Assembly (NCBI GenBank): GCA_045542415.1
Contig: JAZQKZ010000002.1
Location: 159,531-223,530, forward strand
Source of the DNA: UMGS1958 sp045542415
GTDB lineage: Bacteria > Bacillota > Clostridia > UBA1381
Direction: 5' to 3'
Length of the DNA: 64,000 nucleotides
In this document: positions 17,489 to 26,755 of the stretch, one piece after another
Layout of the letters: every line of letters starts with the position of its first letter
Numbering within the stretch: position 1 is the first letter of the stretch
Translations under genes and position numbers: made by a program
Notes under the pieces: generated by a model
The model's input: the letters and a program-made list of their open reading frames with translations, nothing else
Told to the model about the DNA's origin: nothing
Database searches by the model: none

Positions 17489-18523
17489 TCATTTACACTT
17501 TTTTTCCCTGTTTTTCAGTTTATTTCCTGTTTTAAGCATGACAAAAAATGCTGCAACAACTCCTAAATATCCGCAATACCGATACAAGGTATCAATCAAG
17601 CCCGAAAAGCCCGCTCCGCTCAGTGCCAGACCTGTTCCCATTACAAATATCACTGCCCTTTTATTCCCTGTTCTTTCTTCTATATATTCCACCGCACTCA
17701 TGCCGCCCGACAATGCAGTTGTAAGCACTGCCGCTGTAATAATAAGGGCATATATCCGGGCAAGTACACTACTCTCACGCATTGTCAGCGTAAGCATGGG
17801 AAGCTCACCAAGATTTATTTTACCGTAATAAATACTCATTATCCCCCACATCAGTGCAAGCAATGTAAAAATCATCATTCCCGAAACTGCACCACACAAA
17901 ATCCCGTCGCCTTTCTTCTTTAAAAACACGCGTCCGTTAGCAAGCATAGCACCTACACTTATCAGATTATATCCTGCATATATTCCTCCCGACGCAGTCG
18001 CACCGATCAGCTTATCTGCATTGCTGAAGGTCTGATGCTCACGGTAGCCCAGCAAATACAGACATACAGAAGCTGTTACCAAAAACAACAACGCACCTAT
18101 AATTCCGTTGCATTTCAATGCGGCATCACTACCCTTGATAAGTAAAAAAGTGCATAGCAGCGCCAAAGCTCCCGCACCGGCAAGCTTAGGAATACTATAA
18201 AGCATAGCCGTAAGCTCACCAAAACACGCAAGCATTACAGCTATTACTGCTATAGAATAAACAAATGTCAGCAGCTTTATCGCACCCGCACACCGTTGAC
18301 TCATTAGTTCAGATATTATTTGATTATATCCTGTGCTTGTGAGCATTGCATATTCCGAAACAAGTCCCCCGAATATGCCTATCAGCAACGCCGACAACGC
18401 TATCCCCACAATGCCGAATTTTTCAAAAACCACAAAAAAAGTAACAATTTCCTGACCGGACGCAAAGCCGGCTCCCATCAGTGCCGCTACATACGAAAAC
18501 GCCGATATAAATATACCTTTCAC
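17489..18523 (-). CDS. YkvI-family membrane transporter
   Basis: 344 aa, about ten membrane helices. The N-terminal MGAGFASGQEIVTFF motif and the internal GGIYAGYNLISV are typical of the YkvI family, which belongs to the amino acid/sodium-symporter superfamily with a LeuT-like fold. Substrate unknown. GTG start at 18523 with GGGGGAG seven bases upstream. It is divergent from the S-layer gene. Confidence 0.85.
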   Translation of the reverse strand: MKGIFISAFSYVAALMGAGFASGQEIVTFFVVFEKFGIVGIALSALLIGIFGGLVSEYAMLTSTGYNQIISELMSQRCAGAIKLLTFVYSIAVIAVMLACFGELTAMLYSIPKLAGAGALALLCTFLLIKGSDAALKCNGIIGALLFLVTASVCLYLLGYREHQTFSNADKLIGATASGGIYAGYNLISVGAMLANGRVFLKKKGDGILCGAVSGMMIFTLLALMWGIMSIYYGKINLGELPMLTLTMRESSVLARIYALIITAAVLTTALSGGMSAVEYIEERTGNKRAVIFVMGTGLALSGAGFSGLIDTLYRYCGYLGVVAAFFVMLKTGNKLKNREKKCK

Positions 18524-18633
18524 TATATCTCCCCCTTTATTTCAGCATATTCAGAATATTTTTCCTCTATTACCATATTTTTTATTAAATTACAGCCATG
18601 CATGCCTCGTTTTTTTCTTCCATAACATACCTC

Positions 18634-18662
18634 TTGATTTATGAATAATTTTCGTGTAATAT
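18634..18662 (+). promoter_or_regulatory. Probable promoter of the S-layer gene
   Basis: TTGATT (18634-18639), 17-bp spacer, TAATAT (18657-18662), about 75 bp before the ATG. A longer than usual leader, with AGGAGG well placed at the start. Confidence 0.5.
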
Positions 18663-18735
18663 ATGACTTGCGAGGGACACAGAGTTATGTAAACCCCTCC
18701 AAAACAAATGTATAGAGATAAACAGGAGGAACAGT

Positions 18736-21297
18736 ATGAATTACAATTCAAAAAGAGTATTATGTTCACTTATTGCCGCAAGTGCGGCATTGGCTTCTGT
18801 ACCGGTATTTGCGGCTCTTCCGGCAGATGTCACAGGCACACGCTTCGAGGAACCGGTTGCACTTCTTTCAGCATTAAACATTATGAACGGTGACGAGAAT
18901 GGTGCTTTCAGACTTGATGATACAATCATCAGAAGTGAGGTCACAAAGATGGCTGTTCACGCAATGGGACTTGACGGTGCTGCTGAGTCAGCCAAAGGTC
19001 AGAGCAGTTTCACAGACGTTGCGAACGATCACTGGGCATCAGGCTATATTAATGTAGCAACATCAATGAAGCTCATCGAGGGTGACGGCGACGGCAAATT
19101 CAGACCAAATGATCCGATCTCATACGCCGAGGCTATGGCTATCATGACAAGAGCCACAGGCTATGAAATCTCAGCAGAGAACAAGGGCGGTTATCCGTCA
19201 GGCTATATGAGCGTAGGTACTGCAAACGGCTTATCAAAGAACGTTATCTGTGGTGTTAACGAGAAAATCACAAGAGGAAACGTTGCATACCTTACAGCAA
19301 ATGCTCTTGATGTCAACCTGATGGAGCAAACAAGCTTTGGCGACAAGGGTTCATACGAGGTAACTGATAAAACTCTCCTCAAGGACAACTTAAAGGTAGA
19401 GAAAAAAGAGGGACAGATTACAGCTGTTGAAAGCACATCAATTGACGGCAGTGCTTCCCTCGGAAAGAATCAGGTAAGAATTGACGATGTAACCTATAAC
19501 ACAGAGGACAACTTCAACAACTTATTAGGTTACAATGTAACTTACTATGTAAAGTCTGAAGACAAAGGCGGCGAAACTCTTATACTTGCCCGTCCGATGT
19601 CAGGCAAGAACTCAACTGCTTCAATAACTGACGAAAGCTTTTCGAAGCTTACAACAAAGAACGGTAATGTTGCTGTTGAGTATTTTACAGACGCAAACCA
19701 CAAGAAAACAGCCACAGCAGAAATTGCATCAGATGCAAAGCTTATTTACAACGGTAAATATACAGAGTTTGACAAGACACGCCTTGATTTGTCGGCAGTT
19801 CAGGGAAAAATCAATGTCCTTGACACCAACAAAGACGGTAAGTATGATATTGTATTTGTAACACAGTTTACAAACATCGTAGTTGATTCAGTAAGCTCAT
19901 CAGGTAAAATCATCGACAAGCTTACAGGCACATCATTAAAGCTCGACGAGAATGTTGACTACTATTTATGGTCAGGTTCAAACAAGCTTGAGCCGTCTGA
20001 CCTCAAGGAATGGGACGTTCTTTCAGTAGCAAAGAGCCTTGACGGCGATTTATACGACATCATTGTAACAAGAAACAGCGTTGAAGGCAAGATTTCAAGT
20101 ATTGATGACGAGGGAGTGTATATCGGCGATAAGCACTACAAGGTTTCATTAAGCTACAATGACACTTTCAAGGTAGGTCATGAGGGCGTATTCTACCTCG
20201 ACTGCGATGGCAGAATTACAGCAGTTGACAACGCTTCAAAAATCAGCTCAGGCTATGCATATCTTTTAAGTGCATATGTTAACAGCGACGGTTCAACATC
20301 ATTCTTCAAGGTATTCACAAAGGATGGTAAGACAGAGACAATTGAAGCTAATGACAAGATTAAATTAAACGGCAAGAGCGGTGTTAAGTCAACAGAGGCT
20401 GTAAATGCATTCAGAGCAGATGACAAGACCGTTTCACAGCTTGTAACATTCACAACAAACAATGACGGCAAGCTCACATCAATCACAGCGGCAAACGACA
20501 ACACTGCAAACGGTGCAATTGATACAGACAACTTCACAAAGAACTATGTTTTAGATAACGCAATTTACTCAGAAAAGACTTCAAAGTTAGGCAACGTAAG
20601 AATCGACGAGGATACTGTAATCTTCGACCTTACAGATGCAGATTCAGACTGTGCAATCGCTGACATGTCAATCTTTGAGGATGAGCAGAAGTACAGCGGT
20701 ATTGTATATGACGTAACAGAGAGCTACAGTGCAGGTGCAATCGTTATTACAGGCTCATCAGTATCAGCCAATGACACAGCAGCACTCGCAGTAGTTAAGT
20801 CAATTGCAACAGCAGTAAATTCAAACGACGAGCAGGTGCAGAGACTTACAGCTCTTATCAGCGGCGAGGAGAAGTCATTGTTCACAAACGCCGAGGGCGT
20901 ACTTGTCAAGGGTGACAAGGCGTTAAAGGCAGGTGACCTTATCCAGTACAAGACAAACGCCGACGGCGAGATTGTAAGCGTAAGAGTGCTTATGGACATC
21001 GACACAAAGGACACAGAGTTCGCAAAGGAGTTATCGGATAACTTAGATATTGTATATGGCAGAGTTACAAAGAAGTTTACAGACTCAATCAATGTAGTAG
21101 CCGGCGATATTGCAAACGTGAACTACAAAATTTCAGACGAAGTTAAGATTTACGAGGTTGACACAACAACAGGCTCAAAGACAAATATAACAAAGGCTTC
21201 AAAGAGCGACATTGCAGTATTTGACGAGGACGAGGGCAACAGAATATTCCTCAAGCTTTACAAGGATGCAGTCGTAGAGGTAGTTATAATAAAGTAA
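18736..21297 (+). CDS. S-layer protein with three N-terminal SLH domains
   Basis: 853 aa. Signal peptide to about residue 26 (cut after VFA). Three SLH domains follow: about 28-80, 90-145 (FTDVANDHWASGYINV with GDGDGKFRPND) and 150-190. SLH domains bind pyruvylated secondary cell-wall polymers. The remaining 650 residues are acidic, Asp/Lys/Thr-rich beta-type sequence with repeated short modules (VDSVSSSGKIID, EGKISSIDDEG, FTTNNDGKLTSI) and no catalytic motif, as expected for an array-forming protein. Base use differs from its neighbours: strong preference for ACA, TCA, AAG and GTA, typical of very high expression. AGGAGG is six bases before ATG and a strong terminator follows. Confidence 0.88.
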   Translation: MNYNSKRVLCSLIAASAALASVPVFAALPADVTGTRFEEPVALLSALNIMNGDENGAFRLDDTIIRSEVTKMAVHAMGLDGAAESAKGQSSFTDVANDHWASGYINVATSMKLIEGDGDGKFRPNDPISYAEAMAIMTRATGYEISAENKGGYPSGYMSVGTANGLSKNVICGVNEKITRGNVAYLTANALDVNLMEQTSFGDKGSYEVTDKTLLKDNLKVEKKEGQITAVESTSIDGSASLGKNQVRIDDVTYNTEDNFNNLLGYNVTYYVKSEDKGGETLILARPMSGKNSTASITDESFSKLTTKNGNVAVEYFTDANHKKTATAEIASDAKLIYNGKYTEFDKTRLDLSAVQGKINVLDTNKDGKYDIVFVTQFTNIVVDSVSSSGKIIDKLTGTSLKLDENVDYYLWSGSNKLEPSDLKEWDVLSVAKSLDGDLYDIIVTRNSVEGKISSIDDEGVYIGDKHYKVSLSYNDTFKVGHEGVFYLDCDGRITAVDNASKISSGYAYLLSAYVNSDGSTSFFKVFTKDGKTETIEANDKIKLNGKSGVKSTEAVNAFRADDKTVSQLVTFTTNNDGKLTSITAANDNTANGAIDTDNFTKNYVLDNAIYSEKTSKLGNVRIDEDTVIFDLTDADSDCAIADMSIFEDEQKYSGIVYDVTESYSAGAIVITGSSVSANDTAALAVVKSIATAVNSNDEQVQRLTALISGEEKSLFTNAEGVLVKGDKALKAGDLIQYKTNADGEIVSVRVLMDIDTKDTEFAKELSDNLDIVYGRVTKKFTDSINVVAGDIANVNYKISDEVKIYEVDTTTGSKTNITKASKSDIAVFDEDEGNRIFLKLYKDAVVEVVIIK

Positions 21298-21337
21298 AAT
21301 CTTAACCGTCTCCTCTTAGCTTTTATGAACATTCAAA

Positions 21338-21366
21338 AAGAGCGATGCTTGCGCATCGCTCTTTTG
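21338..21366 (+). terminator. Terminator of the S-layer gene
   Basis: AAAGAGCGATGC / GCATCGCTCTTTT stem with a TTGC loop and T tail. Confidence 0.9.
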
Positions 21367-21395
21367 TGTGTTATAGATTGATCTTGGAGAGGATT

Positions 21396-21422
21396 GAGTC
21401 AAGATATGCGTCATCTTGACTC
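21396..21422. repeat. Hairpin overlapping a 15-bp direct repeat
   Basis: GAGTCAAGAT / ATCTTGACTC stem with a seven-base loop just beyond the stop of the small membrane gene. The right half, CGTCATCTTGACTCA (21409-21423), recurs exactly at 21823-21837. Confidence 0.7.
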
Positions 21423-21768
21423 AAATTTGATTCTTTTTATTTTTTGTTCTTATTCCCAGAATAATAAATACGCCAAACAACGAATTCATCGCTGATATCG
21501 GATACCATGTTTCACCATTTAACTTTCCTAATATTGACAATATTACATATACTGATATCAGAAAACTCACATAAAAGACATTGCTTTTTTCTGTCCTATA
21601 TCCCACAAAAAAACTTAATACAATACATATTACACTAATAAATAGGTTTAATATAACTATAAAGATGCTCCTCTTTTCTATTTCTAATAATACCAGACTT
21701 ATAAGCAGCATTATATATATAATAGAAATAAAAGCATATTTAATGAGGATTTTACTACCATCTTTCAT
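21421..21768 (-). CDS. Small four-helix membrane protein, unknown function
   Basis: 115 aa from ATG 21768 (GGAGG eight bases upstream; an earlier ATG overlaps that site). Four hydrophobic segments separated by short charged loops, basic C-terminus (RTKNKKNQI). No family recognised. It is much more AT-rich than the genes on either side and lies between two exact 15-bp direct repeats, so it may be a recent small insertion. Confidence 0.6.
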   Translation of the reverse strand: MKDGSKILIKYAFISIIYIMLLISLVLLEIEKRSIFIVILNLFISVICIVLSFFVGYRTEKSNVFYVSFLISVYVILSILGKLNGETWYPISAMNSLFGVFIILGIRTKNKKNQI

Positions 21769-21822
21769 TATACATACCTCCATGTGTCACCAGAACCATT
21801 AACCACAATAAGTCAAAAGAAC

Positions 21823-21837
21823 CGTCATCTTGACTCA
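21823..21837. repeat. Second copy of the 15-bp direct repeat
   Basis: CGTCATCTTGACTCA, identical to 21409-21423; the two copies bracket the small membrane gene, 414 bp apart. Confidence 0.7.
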
Positions 21838-21842
21838 TTTGC

Positions 21843-23507
21843 TCATATCCGATCATATAATCGGTACAATATTACTGCGGCTTCTGCTCTGGTTATGTTG
21901 TCCTTTACAGCAAGCTCGGCAGCTTCTGCTTCTGTTATTAATCCGCCTCTGATAGCAAGTTCAACATCTGATTTTGCCCAATCAGGAATATTTGCAGGCA
22001 ACTGAACCGACGTATCCGGTATTGTTGCAAATCCTTCTGTCCGTAATACACGGGCAGTCAGGGAAATGAGCTGATTTCCGGATATAACATCATTTCCACG
22101 GAAAGTATTATCTTCAAATCCTTGCACTATGCCATATTTTTGACTTACTCCTGCAATATCATAATACCATTTACTCGAATTGACATCCGAAAAATCTGTA
22201 TCTTCTTTTTCTTCCGAACGTCCGGTCATTCTCAGGAGCATAGCGGCAATCTCCGCACGGGTAAAGGTCTTTTGGGGTGAAAAAGTATTCTCGCCTGTAC
22301 CATCTGTTATACCCGATTTTGCAAGCAGTTTTATTGCATTCTGAGCTTCTGCTGTCTCGTCGGCAATATCTGTGAACTCAGCAGTATTATCGACTGGAAA
22401 AGTAAGCTTTACATTATCCATAAGCTTTGTAAACCTATATTTCATTTCATCTGATTCCAAAAATTCTAACAGCATCAGTTCACCACTATTTTTCAACACA
22501 AGTGCATATTGCAAAAATTCACCTTTATCACAAGACACATAATTAACATTATGAGCTATATAATCTCCAGTTTCAACGGACATTCCCCAAAATTCATTTA
22601 TTTTTTCTTTTTCTGATGTTTTGCCATAAAGCCAAAGTCGATTGTTATTATCTACTGCATAATTAAATGCCCAACTATTTGATATAGCTCTGATATTGTA
22701 AGCATATAAGGTAGGCTGTAAATATGTCTCTTTTGTAATACCTCCTGCAATTTCTCCATAATTACTTCCCCAACGAAGCAAACATTCTTTTTCATCATCC
22801 AACATAGCAAATCCCGAAAAATATCCACCTTCAATACATTTAACATTATCAAGTATCTGTTCAGGTTCGTTATTGAAAAGTTCTCTCTCTTCATCACCAA
22901 GAGCATGATACGAATTAGAGCCAAACGTCCACATAGTTCCATCGTTCTTTAATACAATACTGGAATATGCAGCGGTTTTTGCACAATCGACATCTTCCAT
23001 AATAGGCGTATATTCCTCAATAAAATAAGGTTCAAAACGCCCTTCTTTGTTTTCGTCCGGTATTCCCTGTGCTAATTGACCTTCTACATTACGTCCTTTT
23101 CCAAACAGAGTTCCATTGTCACCAACAACTAATGTATGTGCTCCGATTGATGAGACGCTTTTCACATTGTCCATGACTTTTATAGGTCCAAACGGCTCAC
23201 CTTTTGAATGTCCCCATTCCCAGAGAGTATCATCGTTTTTTATTGCATAATTGTCATTGACTGACGTTACATCATCAAGAAGTGCAGCGGGCTCTGAAAT
23301 ATTACATATTGTGTCCATATGCCAATCGCCAACATACTGAGGTTCATATTCCTCTATTTCGTATGGTATTTTATAGAGAACATCGTCTTCTCCGATTGCA
23401 TAAAACGCATCATATCCCATATATATAGTGTTATGTACTTCTTCTGCATTTGCGGCTATGCCTAATATCGTAATTCCGGCAAGTCCACCTATAATCGCTT
23501 TTTTCAT
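21843..23507 (-). CDS. Secreted RCC1-like repeat protein with three C-terminal SLH domains
   Basis: 554 aa. Signal peptide about 1-21 (cut after ANA). Residues about 30-370 hold degenerate RCC1-type blades, each with an NDxTLWxWG or NGTLFGKGRNVEGQL-like strand pair (LKNDGTMWTFGSNSYHALGD, DDEKECLLRWGSNYG, DNNNRLWLYG). Three SLH domains follow at about 375-430 (FTDIADETAEAQNAIKLLAK), 440-495 and 500-552. It should be attached to the wall by SLH domains and display a beta-propeller, probably for binding. ATG 23507 is chosen over GTG 23516 because AAGGA is better spaced. Confidence 0.82.
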   Translation of the reverse strand: MKKAIIGGLAGITILGIAANAEEVHNTIYMGYDAFYAIGEDDVLYKIPYEIEEYEPQYVGDWHMDTICNISEPAALLDDVTSVNDNYAIKNDDTLWEWGHSKGEPFGPIKVMDNVKSVSSIGAHTLVVGDNGTLFGKGRNVEGQLAQGIPDENKEGRFEPYFIEEYTPIMEDVDCAKTAAYSSIVLKNDGTMWTFGSNSYHALGDEERELFNNEPEQILDNVKCIEGGYFSGFAMLDDEKECLLRWGSNYGEIAGGITKETYLQPTLYAYNIRAISNSWAFNYAVDNNNRLWLYGKTSEKEKINEFWGMSVETGDYIAHNVNYVSCDKGEFLQYALVLKNSGELMLLEFLESDEMKYRFTKLMDNVKLTFPVDNTAEFTDIADETAEAQNAIKLLAKSGITDGTGENTFSPQKTFTRAEIAAMLLRMTGRSEEKEDTDFSDVNSSKWYYDIAGVSQKYGIVQGFEDNTFRGNDVISGNQLISLTARVLRTEGFATIPDTSVQLPANIPDWAKSDVELAIRGGLITEAEAAELAVKDNITRAEAAVILYRLYDRI

Positions 23508-23576
23508 ATAAATCACATCCTTGTGTTACAGGGACGGTTTTGGTGACACACTCTATCACCCGAACCGTCCTGCTAC

Positions 23577-23996
23577 TCATCTTCCTGCAACAGCATCAAA
23601 TTCATTGACTCTGCTCTCTATCGTTATCGTCAGCTCATGCGGCAGGCATACAATCGGTAGGTCTCCGGCTGTGATATATCCCTGATTCACACATACCTTG
23701 TCCGGACAATCAGCTTCAATCACCGCTATTCTTCCCGGCTCTACCCTTATTTTGTTATATCCGCCCACTCCGCCATAGTCGAACTCATATGCCTCTGTAA
23801 CCTTTGATAAATCAATGCTTTCCATCACCCACTCATCATTACATATATGAGCAATAATCTCACCTCTTGCAGCTATATTCTTATATATAGCTGTGCCGAC
23901 CAGATACATTACAATTAAAATCCCAACAATTGACAGGAATTTAAACACATCGTTGAATTCTTTGAATATTCTTCTAAACTCCTCAACGAATTTCAT
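23577..23996 (-). CDS. Membrane-anchored NusG domain II protein
   Basis: 139 aa. One membrane helix at about 20-40, then an extracellular NusG_II-type domain: IRVEPGRIAVIEADCPDKVCVNQGYI and ADLPIVCLPHELTI match the family, including the paired Cys residues. Function unknown; such proteins often sit next to FMN-binding or redox genes. It overlaps the 3' end of galT by 14 bp, with GAGG inside galT eight bases before the ATG. Confidence 0.82.
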   Translation of the reverse strand: MKFVEEFRRIFKEFNDVFKFLSIVGILIVMYLVGTAIYKNIAARGEIIAHICNDEWVMESIDLSKVTEAYEFDYGGVGGYNKIRVEPGRIAVIEADCPDKVCVNQGYITAGDLPIVCLPHELTITIESRVNEFDAVAGR

Positions 23997-25476
23997 CCAC
24001 AAACCTCATGAATGCAGTCTGACCTGCTTCTGTACGCTTATATACGCCTGCATCCTCAAGTACCTGAGCAAACACCGCTCCAACCTCACGGCGGATAATT
24101 TCCTCTGCATTGTCCTTATTGAAGTCCGGATATGCAGCCAATACCTCTTTTGCCCACTCTGCATGACTTGCAAGACTGTCAATTGTTGCAATATCCTTGC
24201 CCTCAAGCATTGCATTTTCCAGATCCTTTAATTCCACTGCAAGTCTTGCCGGAAGCACTGCCAGGCCCATCACCTCGATAAGTCCGATATTCTCTTTTTT
24301 AATATGGTGAAGTGTCGGATTCGGGTGGAATAAACCAAGCGGTCTTTCCTCTGTTGTGCGGTTGTTACGGAGTACTAAATCACACTCAAACTTACCGTTC
24401 TTGATTCTTGCAATCGGTGTTATTGTATTATGCGGTGTGCCGTCTGTCTCGGCATAGATATCTGCATCTGCATCCGAGTATGCTCTCCATTTATCAAGCA
24501 CCATTGAGCAAGCCGCTGCAAGCGCCTTGCGGTCATCACTTGAAAGACGGATTACCGACATAGGCCACTTTACCGTTCCTGCACTTACATTCGGGAACGC
24601 ACTCAATTCAAAAGCATTCTCAATCGGTGCAGTTTCCATTGCAAATGTATAATGTCCGCCCTGGAAATGCTCATGGCTTAAAATCGAGCCGCCTACTATC
24701 GGCAGGTCTGCATTTGAACCCAGGAAATAGTGCGGGAACAGTGCTACGAAGTCAAACAGCTTCTCAAACACTGCCGCATCAATCTTCATCGGACAATGCT
24801 CCTGATTAAGTACGATACAATGCTCATTGTAGTATCCGTACGGTGAGTACTGCAATGCCCACTTACCACCGTACATCTCTATATCTACCGGACGAATGTT
24901 CTGTCTTGCCGGATGATTTGCATGACCCGGGAATCCCACGTTTTCCATGCAAAGCTGACATGCCGGATATGCGGTCTGCAGTGCCGCCTTTGCTGCTGCA
25001 ATATCTCTGGGATCCTTTTCCGGCTTTGAGCGGTTTATTGTAACGTCCAAAAGACCGTATTCCGACTCATACTTCCAACGGATATCTCTTTCCATTCTTG
25101 CCGCACGCACATAATTTGTGTCCTTACTGAACTTATAATACCAATCTGTAGCCTCCTGCGGCGAAGCGGCATACTTCTCGTTAAATCTTGCATTTATTTC
25201 TCTGGGCGGTCCCGTAAGTACACCCATAAGACGTGTATCGAAGCGGTCACGCACGGAAATTGTATCTTCAATTATTCCATTTTCACACGCATATGAAATA
25301 AGTGTCTCCAGCATATCATCTATGGTACGCTCACCAAAAGCCTCCGGCTCATTCCAGTCGGTCACTCCAAGCATTTCCATAATCTGATTACGAACGTAAA
25401 GAACGTCACACTGCTCAATCAAACCCGTTCTTACTCCGTATGCTGTCAATTCGGCTATCGCTGTATGTATCATCAT
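23983..25476 (-). CDS. galT: UTP-hexose-1-phosphate uridylyltransferase, class II
   Basis: 497 aa, the length of the Firmicute class II GalT family, which is unrelated in detail to the 350-aa E. coli enzyme. Exchanges UDP-glucose and galactose-1-phosphate in the Leloir pathway. The family motif ILSHEHFQGGHY carries the nucleophile-region histidines; other typical segments are MENVGFPGHANHPARQN and LRNNRTTEERPLGLFHPN. No galK or galE is adjacent, but a GH2 beta-galactosidase is encoded at 54.5-57.5 kb. AGGAGG precedes tandem ATG codons at 25476 and 25473. Confidence 0.96.
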   Translation of the reverse strand: MMIHTAIAELTAYGVRTGLIEQCDVLYVRNQIMEMLGVTDWNEPEAFGERTIDDMLETLISYACENGIIEDTISVRDRFDTRLMGVLTGPPREINARFNEKYAASPQEATDWYYKFSKDTNYVRAARMERDIRWKYESEYGLLDVTINRSKPEKDPRDIAAAKAALQTAYPACQLCMENVGFPGHANHPARQNIRPVDIEMYGGKWALQYSPYGYYNEHCIVLNQEHCPMKIDAAVFEKLFDFVALFPHYFLGSNADLPIVGGSILSHEHFQGGHYTFAMETAPIENAFELSAFPNVSAGTVKWPMSVIRLSSDDRKALAAACSMVLDKWRAYSDADADIYAETDGTPHNTITPIARIKNGKFECDLVLRNNRTTEERPLGLFHPNPTLHHIKKENIGLIEVMGLAVLPARLAVELKDLENAMLEGKDIATIDSLASHAEWAKEVLAAYPDFNKDNAEEIIRREVGAVFAQVLEDAGVYKRTEAGQTAFMRFVDEIR

Positions 25477-25514
25477 TCTCTCCTCCTGAATCTGATAACT
25501 TTTTAACCAAATAT

Positions 25515-25543
25515 ATTTTACAACATTTTCTTTTATACGTCAA
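25515..25543 (-). promoter_or_regulatory. Promoter of galT
   Basis: Minus strand TTGACG (25538-25543), 17-bp spacer, TAAAAT (25515-25520), about 40 bp before the start. Confidence 0.7.
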
Positions 25544-25607
25544 CACTTTCGGAAAAATTTATTGTTTTTTTGTGCCAAAAACGAATTATTTTACGAAAAC
25601 AAAACAT

Positions 25608-25888
25608 AGAGCAGGATTATTTATCCTGCTCGCAGCGTGCAGGCAAACTGCCTGTACGCTGCCGGACTGCGAGAAATCAGGGCAGATTTTACGAAAATGA
25701 ACTCGTCGGCGTACGCAGGTACGGCAGAGTTTATTTTCGTGAAAAACGCATAACGGCGGCATTCCTCGATGGATTGCCGCCGTTTGTAATTGAAAAGCAA
25801 ATTTTTAATTTTATAATTTTTCAACACTAATTATGCGTGGTCTGACCTATTTATCGATGGTCTGAGAGCAGGATTATTCATCCTGCTC
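25608..25888. repeat. Hairpin-rich block flanked by near-identical palindromic repeats
   Basis: The stretch between galT and whiA (25477-25873) holds no gene. It begins and ends with copies of the same palindrome, GAGCAGGAT-tatt(t/c)-ATCCTGCTC, at 25609-25631 and 25866-25888; the second includes the last codons and stop of whiA. Between them are a GCAGCGTGCAGGCA hairpin (25632-25663), a long imperfect hairpin with TTTTACGAAAATGAACTC arms (about 25688-25750) and a CGGCGGCA/TTGCCGCC hairpin (about 25755-25783). The layout suggests a small non-autonomous insertion; no coding capacity. Confidence 0.5.
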
Positions 25889-26755
25889 TGTATTATTTCC
25901 TATATTCTCCGCCGCTTCAATCAGTCTGTTAAGCCTGTGATTTACGCCCGACTTTCCTATCGGAGGGTCAAGCATTTCACCAAGCTGCTTCAGACTCATT
26001 TCTAAATTCTCCACACGCAGCTCACCGATTTCCTTAAGCACATCAGGTAATCCGCTCCATTCTCCGGATTCCTTCAGTAGCTTTACTGCCTCAATTGATT
26101 TATACGCTGCTTTTACACTTTTGTTTAAGTTTGCATTTTCAAAGTTGACACGTCTGTTTATATCATTACGCATCTTTCTCTCAACCTGTATTCCGAACAG
26201 CTGCAATGCATCTGCTCCTGCACCCATTCTCCCCAGTACTGCCGCTATCGAGTCACAGTCCTTTATATATACAATGTGCTTCCCTTTTCGTTCCGTCACT
26301 CCGCAGTGGATATCACGCTGTTCAAGTAGCTTTTCAATAATCAGTGCCTCATCCTTGTAATGCGTATCAAACTCAAGATGCCAGCTTTTTTCCGGGTCAC
26401 TTATCGAACCGCCCGCCAGAAACACGCCTCTCAAAAACGCATTTATACAGCATTCATCTTTAAGCAACGAAATTGTATTTATCGCTTTTTCTATTCTTTC
26501 AAGCGACTGTGCGTCACTAAGTTCTGTAATATAAGAATTGCCCTTGTGGCTTATACACAGCTCGTCACAAAATATATCCCTTATATTTTCAGCCAGTCGC
26601 ATTGCAGTCGCTTCACCCGATACCGTCAGCCTTAATACTCCCTGATTTATCGCTCCGCTACCGCGTAATATTCCGGCAACCTCTGCAAGGGTATCATTAT
26701 CACACTCTGCACTTACCGAACACAGCTTTTCTTTTATCTCTGATGAAAATGACAT
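25874..26755 (-). CDS. whiA: DNA-binding protein WhiA
   Basis: 293 aa. Two LAGLIDADG-like lobes followed by a helix-turn-helix: FLRGVFLAGGSISDPEKSWHLEF in the first, and the C-terminal GELRVENLEMSLKQLGEMLDPPIGKSGVNHRLNRL. In Streptomyces it controls sporulation; in Bacillus it affects cell division and chromosome segregation. The start overlaps the yvcK stop (TAATG). Third gene downstream of rapZ-yvcK, the standard Gram-positive order. Confidence 0.96.
   Translation of the reverse strand: MSFSSEIKEKLCSVSAECDNDTLAEVAGILRGSGAINQGVLRLTVSGEATAMRLAENIRDIFCDELCISHKGNSYITELSDAQSLERIEKAINTISLLKDECCINAFLRGVFLAGGSISDPEKSWHLEFDTHYKDEALIIEKLLEQRDIHCGVTERKGKHIVYIKDCDSIAAVLGRMGAGADALQLFGIQVERKMRNDINRRVNFENANLNKSVKAAYKSIEAVKLLKESGEWSGLPDVLKEIGELRVENLEMSLKQLGEMLDPPIGKSGVNHRLNRLIEAAENIGNNTEQDE

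Noticed and set aside
18541..18735. A riboswitch in the leader of the S-layer gene
   Set aside because: No conserved aptamer or paired terminator/antiterminator could be recognised; only a probable promoter and ribosome binding site.
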